Source: Myxococcota bacterium (GTDB lineage Bacteria; Myxococcota_A; UBA796; UBA9615; JAKLKC01). From it: a stretch of DNA of 64,000 nt. This document shows, piece after piece, positions 16,811 to 26,707 of this stretch. Location: contig JAKLKC010000005.1 of assembly GCA_023150875.1 (NCBI GenBank), positions 62,001 through 126,000 on the forward strand, in the 5' to 3' direction. The notes beneath the pieces are model-generated. The model did no database searches. It was not told the DNA's origin and saw only the letters and a list, made by a program, of their open reading frames with translations. A program made the translations under genes and the position numbers. Each line of letters begins with the position of its first letter. Position 1 is the first letter of the stretch.

Positions 16811-19800
16811 ATGCCCATGAGACTGTGTCGACCGGGGAGGCTCCCTCCCGGCGGGTGGCTCGCGGTGTTCGCCGCGGCGTGGCTGCAGGGTGGCTGTCAG
16901 CCGGAGGACCCGGCGCAGAACACGCCGGACCAGCGCGTCGACGACGAGCCCATCGACTGGCCCGGCACGCCGAAGCTGGTGGCGGACACCGGCACCGTGC
17001 CGATCCACACCTTCGACGGGACTCCCCCCGAGCTGGACGGGGACGGCGACGGCTTCACCGTCTCCCAGGGAGACTGCGACGACGCGGATCCGACGAGGAA
17101 CCCGGCGGACGTCGACGGCGACGGCCTCTCCACCTGCGCCGGGGACTGCGACGACTCCCTCGCCGCGGTCTACCCCGGCGCGCCGGAGTCCTGCGACGGC
17201 ACGGACGAGGACTGCGACGGCACGGTGGACAACGGCTTCGACGCCGACTTCGACACCTTCAGCCCCTGCCTCGACGACTGCGACGACGGCAACCCCTTCG
17301 TCAACCCCTCGGTGGTCGAGGGCTGCGACGGCATCGACAACAACTGCGACAGCGTGGTGGACGAGGGCTTCGATGCCGACGGCGACGGCTTCGGCGCGTG
17401 CCTCGGCGACTGCGACGACACCTCCGCCCTGGCCTACCCCGGCGCCCCCGAGCTCTGCGACGGCGCCGACAACGACTGCAACGCCGCGGTGGACGACAGC
17501 ATCGACTTCGTCACCTGGTACCTCGACGCCGATGGCGACGGGATCGGTGACGCCTCGAACTCGACGACCATCTGCGAGCCTCCGCCCCCGGGCTGGGTGG
17601 TCACCTCCGGTGACTGCGACGACGCCGTGGCCGGGGTCTTCCCGGGAGCCACCGAGCTCTGCAACGGGATCGACGACGACTGCAGCGGTGCCGCCGACGA
17701 CGGTCTCGTCTTCACCACCTACTACCTGGACGAGGACGGCGACGGGTTCGGCGTGGACGCGACCGCGACCGTGACCTGCGACGGCCCCCCGGCCAACTAC
17801 GTCGCCGCCTCGGGCGACTGCGACGACGCCGCCCCCGGCACCCACGTCGGCGCGGCCGAGCTGTGCAACGGGGTCGACGACGACTGCAGCGGCGTGGCCG
17901 ACGACGGGCTGGAGTTCGTCTCGTACTTCGCCGACGGCGACGGCGACGGCTTCGGCCTCGACGGCACCGAGGTCAGCACCTGCGACGGCGCCCCCGCGGG
18001 CCACGCCGCCGCCCCGGGCGACTGCGACGACGCCGTGGCGTCGGTCTTCCCCGGCGCCACCGAGACCTGCAACGCCATCGACGACGACTGCAGCGGCGCC
18101 GCCGACGACGGGCTGGAGTTCGTCTCGTACTACGCCGACCTCGACCTCGACGGGTACGGCGACGCCGCCACCCAGGTCTCCACCTGCGACGGCGCCCCCG
18201 AGGGTCACATCGCCGCCTCCGGCGACTGCGACGACGCCGTGGCCTCGGTCTTCCCCGGCGCCACCGAGGTGTGCGACGGCGTGGACCAGGACTGCTCCGG
18301 CGCGGCCGACGACGGGCTGGAGTTCGTGACCTACTACTTCGACGGCGACCTCGACGGCTTCGGCCTGTCGGACGTGAAGGTCGCCACCTGCGACGGCGCC
18401 CCCGGCGGCTACGTCACCGCGGACGGCGACTGCGACGACACCGCCCTGGCGGTCTTCCCCGGCGCGTCCGAGCTGTGCGACGCCCTCGACAACGACTGCG
18501 ACGGCCTGGTGCCCGACACCGAGATCGACGACGACCTCGACGGGATGGCCGACTGCACCGGCGACTGCAACGACGCCGACGCCACCACCTACTTCGGCGC
18601 CACCGAGCTCTGCGACGGCGTCGACAACAACTGCAACGGCGCCGTGCCTCTCAACGAGCAGGACGGCGACGCCGACGGCTTCCGGCGCTGCGCTGGCGAC
18701 TGCAACGACGCCGCCGCCGCCGTCTATCCCGGCGCCACCGAGGTGTGCGACGGCGTGGACAACGACTGCAACGGCGACACCGACACCGCCGACGCCGGCT
18801 ACGCCGCCGACTTCGACGGCGACGGCGACCTGGCGGCGGACTGCGGCGGAACCGACTGCGACGACGCCGATCCCGCCATGGTGGGCACCGACCTGGACGG
18901 CGACGGGTACTCCACCTGCACCGGGGACTGCGACGACGGCGTCGCGGACTTCAACCCCGGGGCGACCGAGACCTGCGACGGCGCCGACAACGACTGCGAC
19001 GGCCTGACCGACCAGGACGACGACGGCGCGGTCCTCGACGTCGACGGCGACGGCTACGACGACGAGGCCTGTGGCGGGAGCGACTGCGACGACTCCCGCT
19101 CCAACGTCTTCCCCTCCAGCCTGAACGAGACCTCGAGCTACGTGAAGGCGTGCGCTCCCCTGCTCTCGCCCGACCTGGACGCCGCCGTGGACGCCTGGAA
19201 CGACCAGCGCGTCGAGCAGCCGAGCATCGTCTTCGACGGCTCGGAGTACAAGATGTACTACCGGGGCGAGGTGAACGCGAACTACATGTCCTTCGGGCTC
19301 GCCACCTCCCAGGACGGCGTGACCTGGACCGAGTACGAGGACAACCCGGTCTACACCCCCTGGGTGGACGCCGCCGCCTGGGACAAGAACTCCGCCTCCA
19401 GCCCGTGGGCCGTGTACGACGCCAACGACGTCGCCGCGCCGTACAAGATCTACTACCACGCCAAGCTGGTGAGCGGGAAGCGCGTCATCGGGCTCATCAC
19501 CAGCACCGACGGCATCGCCTGGACCCCCTACGGGACCGGCCCCATCGTCAGCAACACCGCCGGCTGGTACGACAGCGACAACGCCCACAACCCGACGGTG
19601 CTGATCGACTCCCTCACCGGCGAGTACCAGATGTGGTACAGCGGCAAGCAGGGCAGCACGTACAGCATCATCTACGCGTGGTCGACCGACGGCGGCTACA
19701 CCTGGACGAAGTACGAGGCGACCCCCGTGTTCTTCGCGGGCGGCGCCGGCGAGTGGGACTCGGTGCGGATCGCCAGCCCTGCGGTGATCCAGGAGGACGA

Positions 19801-20341
19801 CGGCGGCTACCGCTTCTGGTACGCCGGCGCCCCCGACACCTCGTTCCTCAGCATCGGCTCGGGCACGTCCATCGACCCGTACTCCTTCGTGCGGGGCGGG
19901 CTGGACCCGGTGCTGTCGCCCGACGCCGACCAGGCCGCGCGCTTCGACTCGTCGGAGCTGAACTCGGTGTTCCCGATGGTCCACGAGGGCGGCATCACCC
20001 TCGTGTACTCCGGCTCCATCGGCCACAACAACGCGGTCACGTACATCTCCACCGCCACCAACTGGTATCCGGTGGTGGAGATCGACTCCCCCGCGGACGG
20101 CGCCGACGTCGCCGGCAGCTTCGACGTCGCCGGCATCGTCACCGACTCCCACGCCGACGGGATCGTCCTCACCGTGTTCGACGAGACCGACAGCGTCGTC
20201 GGGAGCGGCACGCCCCTGGCCGACGGCAGCTTCTCCATCACCGTGGTGGACCTCGACCCCGGCGCCCACGACCTGACCGTCGTGGCCGAGGACGCGGGCT
20301 ACCTGACGGGCGAGATGACCGTCAGCGTGACCATGAACTGA
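16811..20341 (+). CDS. Large MopE-repeat lipoprotein with C-terminal five-bladed beta-propeller
   Basis: An 1176-residue lipoprotein (lipobox QGGC, Cys29). ATG at 16811 follows GGAAGGAGGAAGG; an in-frame upstream start at 16781 is less likely. Residues about 70-770 hold roughly fifteen MopE-type repeats; several are a longer variant with an insert (LEFVSYYADxDxDGYG...TCDGAPxGHxAASGDCDD). Residues about 780-1085 form a domain with recurring blades: YKMYYRGE, GLATSQDGVTWT, YKIYYHAK, YQMWYSGK, YRFWYAGA and SFLSIGSG, as in GH43/GH32-like five-bladed propellers. The usual catalytic acids of glycosidases cannot be confirmed. A final Ig-like domain (about 1090-1176) ends the chain. The next gene is a shorter paralogue with the same propeller, so the pair arose by duplication. 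Confidence 0.8.
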   Translation: MPMRLCRPGRLPPGGWLAVFAAAWLQGGCQPEDPAQNTPDQRVDDEPIDWPGTPKLVADTGTVPIHTFDGTPPELDGDGDGFTVSQGDCDDADPTRNPADVDGDGLSTCAGDCDDSLAAVYPGAPESCDGTDEDCDGTVDNGFDADFDTFSPCLDDCDDGNPFVNPSVVEGCDGIDNNCDSVVDEGFDADGDGFGACLGDCDDTSALAYPGAPELCDGADNDCNAAVDDSIDFVTWYLDADGDGIGDASNSTTICEPPPPGWVVTSGDCDDAVAGVFPGATELCNGIDDDCSGAADDGLVFTTYYLDEDGDGFGVDATATVTCDGPPANYVAASGDCDDAAPGTHVGAAELCNGVDDDCSGVADDGLEFVSYFADGDGDGFGLDGTEVSTCDGAPAGHAAAPGDCDDAVASVFPGATETCNAIDDDCSGAADDGLEFVSYYADLDLDGYGDAATQVSTCDGAPEGHIAASGDCDDAVASVFPGATEVCDGVDQDCSGAADDGLEFVTYYFDGDLDGFGLSDVKVATCDGAPGGYVTADGDCDDTALAVFPGASELCDALDNDCDGLVPDTEIDDDLDGMADCTGDCNDADATTYFGATELCDGVDNNCNGAVPLNEQDGDADGFRRCAGDCNDAAAAVYPGATEVCDGVDNDCNGDTDTADAGYAADFDGDGDLAADCGGTDCDDADPAMVGTDLDGDGYSTCTGDCDDGVADFNPGATETCDGADNDCDGLTDQDDDGAVLDVDGDGYDDEACGGSDCDDSRSNVFPSSLNETSSYVKACAPLLSPDLDAAVDAWNDQRVEQPSIVFDGSEYKMYYRGEVNANYMSFGLATSQDGVTWTEYEDNPVYTPWVDAAAWDKNSASSPWAVYDANDVAAPYKIYYHAKLVSGKRVIGLITSTDGIAWTPYGTGPIVSNTAGWYDSDNAHNPTVLIDSLTGEYQMWYSGKQGSTYSIIYAWSTDGGYTWTKYEATPVFFAGGAGEWDSVRIASPAVIQEDDGGYRFWYAGAPDTSFLSIGSGTSIDPYSFVRGGLDPVLSPDADQAARFDSSELNSVFPMVHEGGITLVYSGSIGHNNAVTYISTATNWYPVVEIDSPADGADVAGSFDVAGIVTDSHADGIVLTVFDETDSVVGSGTPLADGSFSITVVDLDPGAHDLTVVAEDAGYLTGEMTVSVTMN

Positions 20342-20613
20342 CCGCGCTCGCCGCGGGAGGGGGGGCGACCACCCTCCCGCGGCACCCATCCCTCCGCTCC
20401 CGGGCACCCTGCCCCCTCCCCTCCCCTCCCCCCTCCCGACCTCCAGCCCTACGGCCACGCTCGGATCGTGCGTGCGCCGGCTCCGCCCCGCCACCTTCTT
20501 CGTTCCTCGGTTTCCCCCTCCACCCCCGGTCCGTTCAATAATGGGGGGGCGCCCCGCGCGGTCCGTGGCCGCGCCACCGCCCCCGTCTCCAGGGGAACAG
20601 GAGGATGACCGAG
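20342..20613. other. Intergenic region between the two propeller lipoproteins
   Basis: 272 bases with a C-rich run (about 20407-20440) and a CCGGTCC motif (20526-20532) followed by an A/T-rich CAATAAT (20536-20542), the likely -10 region of the downstream gene. A similar CCGGTCC plus CAATATT is found at 16706-16720 in front of the first paralogue. No terminator or small gene seen. Confidence 0.4.
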
Positions 20614-22332
20614 ATGACGACGCGCCCCTCTCCGCCCGCCGGCCCGACGATGTGGCTTGCGGCCCTCGCCCTCGCGGGTCTCGCCGCCGCGGGCTGCACC
20701 GACCCCAGCGAGGACGACGACACCACCGCCGTCGACGACGACACCACTCCCGACGACGACACCACCCCCGACGACGACACCGTCATCGACGACGACACCG
20801 CCCCCGACGACGACACCACCCCCGACGACGACACCACCCCCGTCGAGCAGGACCTCGACCTGGACGGCTGGACCGACGTGGAGGGCGACTGCGACGACGG
20901 CGACCCCGACGTCTTCCCCGGCATGGCGGAGCTCTGCGACGGCAAGGACAACGACTGCGACCCCCTCACGGTGGAGGACGCCGACGGCGACGGCGACGGC
21001 GCGTCGGTCTGCGACGGGGACTGCGACGACGCCGAACCCCTGCTCAACCCGGTCGACGCCGACGGGGACGGCTTCTCGACCTGCACCCTCGACTGCGACG
21101 ACGCCGACGCCGCGGTGGTGCCCGACGACGGCGCCGACCAGCAGACCTCCGGCTTCCTGAAGCTCTGCACTCCGCTCCTGGAGCCCCACGGCACCTGGGA
21201 CGAGGACTTCCTGGTCCAGGCCTCGGTGATCTACGACGGCGAGTACAAGATGTACTACCGGGGCGGGGAGGCCGCGGCGAACCAGGCCGTGGGCCTCGCC
21301 ACCAGTCCCGACGGGATCGATTGGACCCACTTCGGCACCACCGCCGTGTTCGACCTCGTCGGCCAGACCTGGGAGAGCAACGGGATCAGCGCGCCCTGGG
21401 TGGTGCGGGAGCCCCTGGACGAGACCTGGCCCTACAAGCTGTACTACCACGCCAAGGAGCCCGACGGCTCCCGCTCCATCGGCCTCGCGGTCTCCGCCGA
21501 CGGGATCTCCTGGACCCGATGGGGCACCGCTCCCATCGTCTCCCACGGCGACCCCGGCACCTACGACGAGAAGAACGCCCACGCCCCGACGGTCGTGCCC
21601 GGCGGCCTCGGCACCTGGCACATGTGGTACTCCGCCAAGACCGACGACGACGTGTACTCCATCGCCTACGCCACGTCGGAGGACCTGGGCTACACCTGGA
21701 CCAAGTTCGAGGCGAACCCGATCTTCGCCGCGGCCCCCGTCGGGGAGTGGGACGCGGGGCGGATCACCCACCCCTCCATCCTGCCCCGGGGCAGCGGCTA
21801 CCAGTTCTGGTACGCCGGCTCCGCCGACACCGCCTACGACTCCATCGGCTACGGCATCTCGCCGGACCTGGTGGCGTGGGAGCGCTGGCCCCACAACCCC
21901 GTGCTCACCCCGGGCGCCGCCGGGCGCTGGGACGCCTCGGAGCTGTGGGCCGCTTCGGTCTACGACCTGGGGGACCGCTACTACATGTTCTACTCCGCCG
22001 CCGACGAGGGGGCCCACTACGGGCGGTTCGGGCTGGCCATCAACCAGAGGCCCGGTGTCGAGGTCTACGGCCCCGCCGAGGGCGCCGTCCTCGACTCCGC
22101 GACGACCCCCTGGTTCGCCGGGCGGGTCGAGGACGACTTCGTGGAGACCACGACCGTCACCTTCCAGAGCGACGTCGACGGCGTCCTCGCCGAGCTCGCC
22201 CCCGACCCGTGGGGCCGCGTCGTCGTCCAGGCGGCGCAACCCCTCACCCCCGGCAGCCACGTGATCCGGATGCGGGCCCAGGACGACTCCGGCCTGGAGC
22301 GCGCCGCCGAGGTGACCGTCACCGTCGAGTGA
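20614..22332 (+). CDS. Lipoprotein with DDDT linker, short MopE region and beta-propeller
   Basis: A 572-residue lipoprotein, shorter paralogue of the gene before it. Signal peptide with lipobox AAGC (Cys28); then seven tandem DDDT-type units (residues about 32-72), a flexible acidic stalk; about three MopE-type repeats (72-175); a five-bladed propeller (about 185-480) with YKMYYRGG, GLATSPDGIDWTHFG, YKLYYHAK, WHMWYSAK, YQFWYAGS and YYMFYSAAD; and a final Ig-like domain with VTVTVE at the end. The ATG at 20614 is nine bases from AGGAGG and is preferred over the in-frame ATG at 20605, which abuts it. Ligand and activity are unknown; a carbohydrate-related role is suggested only by fold resemblance. 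Confidence 0.8.
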   Translation: MTTRPSPPAGPTMWLAALALAGLAAAGCTDPSEDDDTTAVDDDTTPDDDTTPDDDTVIDDDTAPDDDTTPDDDTTPVEQDLDLDGWTDVEGDCDDGDPDVFPGMAELCDGKDNDCDPLTVEDADGDGDGASVCDGDCDDAEPLLNPVDADGDGFSTCTLDCDDADAAVVPDDGADQQTSGFLKLCTPLLEPHGTWDEDFLVQASVIYDGEYKMYYRGGEAAANQAVGLATSPDGIDWTHFGTTAVFDLVGQTWESNGISAPWVVREPLDETWPYKLYYHAKEPDGSRSIGLAVSADGISWTRWGTAPIVSHGDPGTYDEKNAHAPTVVPGGLGTWHMWYSAKTDDDVYSIAYATSEDLGYTWTKFEANPIFAAAPVGEWDAGRITHPSILPRGSGYQFWYAGSADTAYDSIGYGISPDLVAWERWPHNPVLTPGAAGRWDASELWAASVYDLGDRYYMFYSAADEGAHYGRFGLAINQRPGVEVYGPAEGAVLDSATTPWFAGRVEDDFVETTTVTFQSDVDGVLAELAPDPWGRVVVQAAQPLTPGSHVIRMRAQDDSGLERAAEVTVTVE

Positions 22333-22548
22333 TCCCGCCGCCCCGGGGCTCCCGCCGGCCCCCGGTCCCCCTTCCCCCTCCCTCCCCCAAGCGCTCCGAC
22401 TCCGCCCGCGGGCCGACATCCCCCTGCCCGCGGGTGGGCCCCCCGTTTGGACGGGTTGGATCTGGCCATCCCCCGTCGCGGGCGCACATTCGGCGCCGGA
22501 CCCGGCGGACGGCACGCCCGGACGTGACCGGCGGTGCGGCGGAGCAGG

Positions 22549-24798
22549 ATGCGGGCCTCGACCCTCGAGACGAAGAGCGCCGCGGCGCTCGCCGGGACGC
22601 TGCTCCTCGCGGCGCTGATCGCGGTGGGGGCGTTCCGCGCCCACGACCTGCTCCGGACCCAGGAGGTGCTCCTCCACGACGCGTCCGCCCGACGCCTGTT
22701 CGCGGTGCGGGACCTCGAGTTCGCCCTCGAGAGGGAAGCGTCGTCGTTCCGCGCGTGGTTGCTGTTCCAGCGGCCGACCTCCCGCGAGGAGATGGACCGC
22801 GCCAGGGCCGAGTCCGACGCGCGGCTCCGCGGGATCCGCGCCCGCTCCCCGGACCCCTCCCTCGCCCGCCTCGCCCGACGCCTGGAGGAGTCGGAGCGGG
22901 AGTATCGGCTCGGGATCGAGGAGATCGCGAGACTCCGCCTGGGCGGCGCCGGCATCGAGGAGATCGTGACGGCGTCGGGGCCCGGAATGGTCGAGCGCCG
23001 CCGCCAGGTGTACCAGGACCTCCAGGCGCTGGCCGCTTGGGAGGAGGCCGCGGTCCGATCGGAGATCGGCGCCGCCCTCGACAGGCTGCGCCGGGCGGAC
23101 CGACTGATCCTGGTGGTGGCCGTCCTCGGCCTGACCCTGGCGGGGGCGCTCATGTGGGTGCTGACCCGCGGCCTGACGGCGGCGCTCCGGCTCGCCCGGG
23201 AGGCCCGGGAGTGCGCCGAGGAGTCCAGGGCGTTCACCGATGCCCTGCTCGCCGCCGCTCCCGTCGCCTTCGTCTGCGTGGACCCCGAGCTCCGGTGCGA
23301 GAAGGTCAATGGGGCCTTCGCTTCGCTGGCGGGGCGGACCGAAGCCGCCGTGGAGGGGCTGCCCCTCCGCGAGGCCCTCCCGTCCCTCGCCGCCCCCCTG
23401 GAGCCCCTGGTCCGGCGGGTGCTGGACGCCGGCGAACCCGTCCGGGACGTCGAGGTCGACGGGAAGGGGCGAGACCGGGGTGAGCGCGCCGGCTGGTTCC
23501 TCGCCCACGCCTACCCCGTCCCGGACGAGGGACGGGGGGTCCGCGCCGTGGGGCTGCTCCTCGTGGACGTCACCGAGCGGCACCGGGCCGAGGACGCGGA
23601 GCGCTCCCTGGCCCTGGAGAACGCCGGGCTCCTCCTGGAGGCCCGGGAAGCCAATCGTCGGAAGGACCGCTTCCTGGCCACCCTGGGTCACGAGCTGCGG
23701 ACTCCCCTGTCGGGGATCCTCAACGCCTTGGAGATCCTGGAGCGGCGCGGGTCCGCCGCGGCGGAGGACCGGCGCTATCGGGGAGTGATCGTCCGGCAGG
23801 CACGCCACGTCGCCCGCCTGGTGGGGGACCTGCTGGACGTCGCCCGGATCGGGAGCGGGCGGCTCGAGGTGGTGCGGGTCCCCCACGACCTGGCGGACGA
23901 CGTGCGCCGCGCCCGGGACGCCCACGACGGGGAGGCGGCGGCGAAGCGCCACGACGTGCGGGTCTCGCTGCCGGGCGCGCCCTTGCTGGTGGACGGGGAT
24001 CCCGATCGCCTGGCCCAGGTGGTCTCGAACCTCCTCGGCAACGCCATCAAGTACACGCCCCCGGGCGGCCGGATCCGGGTGAGCCTCGGCGCCGATCCCA
24101 GCACCGGGGATTCGGTGCTCTCGGTGACCGACACCGGCCCCGGGATCCCCCCGTCCGTCCGGGACCGGATCTGGGACCCCTTCTACCAGGTGGAGCGCGG
24201 AGCCGGCGGCGGGCTGGGCCTCGGCCTCGCGGTGGTGCGGGAGATCGTGCGCCTCCACGGGGGGCGCATCGACGTCCGGTGCGACGATCCCGGTCTCGGC
24301 TGCACCTTCGAGGTCCGGCTGCCGCCGGCCCCCACGGCGCCACACCTCCCGGTCCCCACCCCGGATCGCGCCCCCCCTCGCCCCGCGCTCCGCCGGATCC
24401 TGGTGGTGGAGGACGACGAGGACGCCCGGGAGACGCTTCGGACCCTGCTGGAGCTGGACGGCCACCGGGTCGTCGCCGCCTCCACCGGCCCCGAAGGGGT
24501 CCGGGCCGCGGAGCTGGAGCCCCCCGACCTGGCGCTGGTGGACATCTGCCTGCCCGGATTCGACGGGTACGAGGTCGCACGCCGGATCCGCGCCCGCTCC
24601 GGAGCGGCGCCCTTCCTGGTGGCCATGACGGGCTACGGGCGCCCCGAAGACCGCGAGGCGGCGGAGGCGGCGGGCTTCGACGCCCACGTCGTCAAGCCGC
24701 TGGACGTCGACGCCCTCGCCCGCGTGCTGTCGGGGTCGCGGGGTCGCCCGCCGCCGGACTCCCTCGGCACCCCCTCCGCCGCCCCCGCGCCTGGTTGA
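22549..24798 (+). CDS. Membrane hybrid sensor histidine kinase with PAS and receiver domains
   Basis: A 749-residue protein: transmembrane helix 1 (about residues 10-30), an extracytoplasmic helical sensor region, transmembrane helix 2 (LILVVAVLGLTLAGALMWVL, about 186-206), a PAS domain (LLAAAPVAFVCVDPELRCEKVNG), HisKA with phospho-acceptor His381 in LGHELRTPLSG, HATPase_c with N box (LLGNAIKYTPPGG), G1 box (VTDTGPGIP) and G2 box (GLGLGLAVVREI), and a C-terminal receiver domain with phospho-acceptor Asp665 (VDICLPGFDGYE) and Lys in VVKPLD. All catalytic boxes are intact. No cognate regulator is adjacent; the stand-alone receiver protein at 26694 is two genes away. An in-frame GTG at 22534 is an alternative start. 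Confidence 0.9.
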   Translation: MRASTLETKSAAALAGTLLLAALIAVGAFRAHDLLRTQEVLLHDASARRLFAVRDLEFALEREASSFRAWLLFQRPTSREEMDRARAESDARLRGIRARSPDPSLARLARRLEESEREYRLGIEEIARLRLGGAGIEEIVTASGPGMVERRRQVYQDLQALAAWEEAAVRSEIGAALDRLRRADRLILVVAVLGLTLAGALMWVLTRGLTAALRLAREARECAEESRAFTDALLAAAPVAFVCVDPELRCEKVNGAFASLAGRTEAAVEGLPLREALPSLAAPLEPLVRRVLDAGEPVRDVEVDGKGRDRGERAGWFLAHAYPVPDEGRGVRAVGLLLVDVTERHRAEDAERSLALENAGLLLEAREANRRKDRFLATLGHELRTPLSGILNALEILERRGSAAAEDRRYRGVIVRQARHVARLVGDLLDVARIGSGRLEVVRVPHDLADDVRRARDAHDGEAAAKRHDVRVSLPGAPLLVDGDPDRLAQVVSNLLGNAIKYTPPGGRIRVSLGADPSTGDSVLSVTDTGPGIPPSVRDRIWDPFYQVERGAGGGLGLGLAVVREIVRLHGGRIDVRCDDPGLGCTFEVRLPPAPTAPHLPVPTPDRAPPRPALRRILVVEDDEDARETLRTLLELDGHRVVAASTGPEGVRAAELEPPDLALVDICLPGFDGYEVARRIRARSGAAPFLVAMTGYGRPEDREAAEAAGFDAHVVKPLDVDALARVLSGSRGRPPPDSLGTPSAAPAPG

Positions 24799-24952
24799 CC
24801 CCGGCCGGCCGTGGCGCCGCCAGCCGGGCCAGGGGGCCAGATCGCGGAACCTGCGTCCGCCCCCTTTATCGGCCCGCCCTCCTGGCGCATCATGATGGAC
24901 CGCGGACTCGGCGGGCCCCCGCCCCGCCGGCGCGCCGGAGGCCTCGCCGCCG

Positions 24953-26707
24953 ATGAACGCCAGGACCCTCGTCCCCTGCCTCTCCCTCCTCGCCCTCGCG
25001 GCGCTCCCCGCCTGCTCCGACACCCAGATCCACGGGCTCGAGGCCGAGCTGGTGGTGGACCCCGACCACCTGGACTTCGGGAGCGTGAGCGTGGGGGCGG
25101 TGGAGACCCGGAGCGTGCGGCTCCTGAACGCGGGGGAGGCGTCGCTGGAGATCCTCGGCCTGGCGCTGCGGGACGGCGCCCCCTCCCTGGCGTTCGCCGG
25201 GACTCCCGGGCGCCTCGGCCCCGGCGAGGAGACCTTCGTCACCGTCTCGTTCCAGCCGGGCGGCGAGGGATCGGTCTCGGACGTCCTGGTGGTGGAGAAC
25301 ACCGAGACCGACGCCCCCGTCGAGGTCCCCATCACCGCGTCCGGATCGGACCTGCCTCCGGTCCCCGGCTCACCGGACATCTACGCGAACCCCGCGGGCT
25401 GGTCGTTCGGCCCCGTCGACGTGGGCCAGGTCTTCTCGGCGGCCTTCGACGTGCACAACGGCGGCGACGGCGACCTGCTGCTGGACTCGGCGCACCTCGC
25501 GGGGGACGTCGCCTTCACCCTGAGCGACGGCGGGGGGCTCCCCCTCACCATCCCCCCCGGCGGCGAGCCCACCCGGCTCGTGGTGGAGTTCGCGCCCTAC
25601 GGGGTGCAGGAGTTCGTGACCGATCTCCACGTCCTGAGCAACGACGCCGACACCCCCGACCTGGTGATCCCCATCAACGGCGAGGGCGCGGACGTGGGGA
25701 GCGACGGGCCCGTGGCGGTGTGCTCGGTGAGCCCCCCGGCGGCGGTGCAGTACGACCAGCTCGTCTGGAACGGGACGGCGAGCTACGACACCGGCGGTCG
25801 CCCCATCGTCTCCTACGTGTGGACCCTCTCCGCCCGCCCCTCGGGGAGCGCCGCCGCCATGACCGGATCCGGCGCCACCCGCACCACCACCACGGACCTC
25901 CCCGGCTCCTACACCGGCGAGCTGGTGGTCTCCAACGACCTGGGCCAGACCAGCACGCCCTGCACCACCACCGCCGTCGTCTCGGAGCTGGAGCTGGGGG
26001 ACGGCCCGGTGGCGGTGTGCTCGGTGAGCCCCACCTCGGCGTTCCCCTTCGACACCCTCACCTGGAACGGCGCCGCCAGCTACGACCCCGACGGTCGGCC
26101 CATCGTCGCGTGGACCTGGACGATCTCGTCGTTCCCCACGGGCAGTTCCGCGGGTCTGACGGGCTTCGGCACGAACCGCACCACGGTGACCGACCTCGCG
26201 GGAACCTACACGGCGGGCCTGGTGGTCACCAACGACCTGGGACAGGCGAGCCCCCCCTGCTACGCGACCTCCGAGGTCACCCCCACCGAGGACCTGTGGA
26301 TCGAGATGTACTGGACCCACTCCGGGGACGACATGGACCTGCACCTCCTCAAGCCCGGGGGGAGCCTCCGCACCAGCGGCGACTGCTACTACTCGAACTG
26401 CACCGGGGGCGGCCTGGACTGGGGCGTCTCGGGGGTGACCTCCGACAACCCTCGCCTGGACCTGGACGACATCCCCGGCACGGGTCCCGAGAACATCAAC
26501 ATCGTCGCCCCCTACTCCGGCACCTATACGGTGGTGGTCAACGACTACCCCGGAAGCGTGTACTCCTCGTCCAACCCCACGACGGTCAACATCTACGTCG
26601 CCGGCGCCCTCGCCGCGAGCTTCAGCAACAACATGCTCGGAGGCGAGAACTGGGACTGGTTCGTCGCCACCGTCGACTGGCCTTCGGGGACGATCACGCC
26701 GTTCTAG
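24953..26707 (+). CDS. Surface lipoprotein with ASH-like and PKD-like domains
   Basis: A 584-residue lipoprotein with lipobox LPAC (Cys21). Residues about 30-125 and 130-245 are two beta domains of the ASH/choice-of-anchor-D type (LDFGSVSVGAVETRSVRLLNAG, FGPVDVGQVFSAAFDVHNGG). Two PKD-like repeats follow (each starting GPVAVCSVSP and containing LxWNGxASYDxxGRPIVxxxWT). The last 140 residues (MYWTHSGDDMDLHLLKPGG, ENINIVAPYSGTYTVVVNDY) resemble the DUF2135/prepeptidase-like beta-sandwich seen at C-termini of secreted proteins. It is probably a cell-surface adhesive or structural protein. The 3' end overlaps the convergent receiver gene by 14 bases. Confidence 0.78.
   Translation: MNARTLVPCLSLLALAALPACSDTQIHGLEAELVVDPDHLDFGSVSVGAVETRSVRLLNAGEASLEILGLALRDGAPSLAFAGTPGRLGPGEETFVTVSFQPGGEGSVSDVLVVENTETDAPVEVPITASGSDLPPVPGSPDIYANPAGWSFGPVDVGQVFSAAFDVHNGGDGDLLLDSAHLAGDVAFTLSDGGGLPLTIPPGGEPTRLVVEFAPYGVQEFVTDLHVLSNDADTPDLVIPINGEGADVGSDGPVAVCSVSPPAAVQYDQLVWNGTASYDTGGRPIVSYVWTLSARPSGSAAAMTGSGATRTTTTDLPGSYTGELVVSNDLGQTSTPCTTTAVVSELELGDGPVAVCSVSPTSAFPFDTLTWNGAASYDPDGRPIVAWTWTISSFPTGSSAGLTGFGTNRTTVTDLAGTYTAGLVVTNDLGQASPPCYATSEVTPTEDLWIEMYWTHSGDDMDLHLLKPGGSLRTSGDCYYSNCTGGGLDWGVSGVTSDNPRLDLDDIPGTGPENINIVAPYSGTYTVVVNDYPGSVYSSSNPTTVNIYVAGALAASFSNNMLGGENWDWFVATVDWPSGTITPF

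Noticed and set aside
20449-25380. Minus-strand frame open for over 1600 codons across the lipoprotein and kinase genes
   Set aside because: It is antisense to genes with intact histidine-kinase and propeller motifs and reads as Val/Gly low-complexity sequence created by the Asp-rich repeats.
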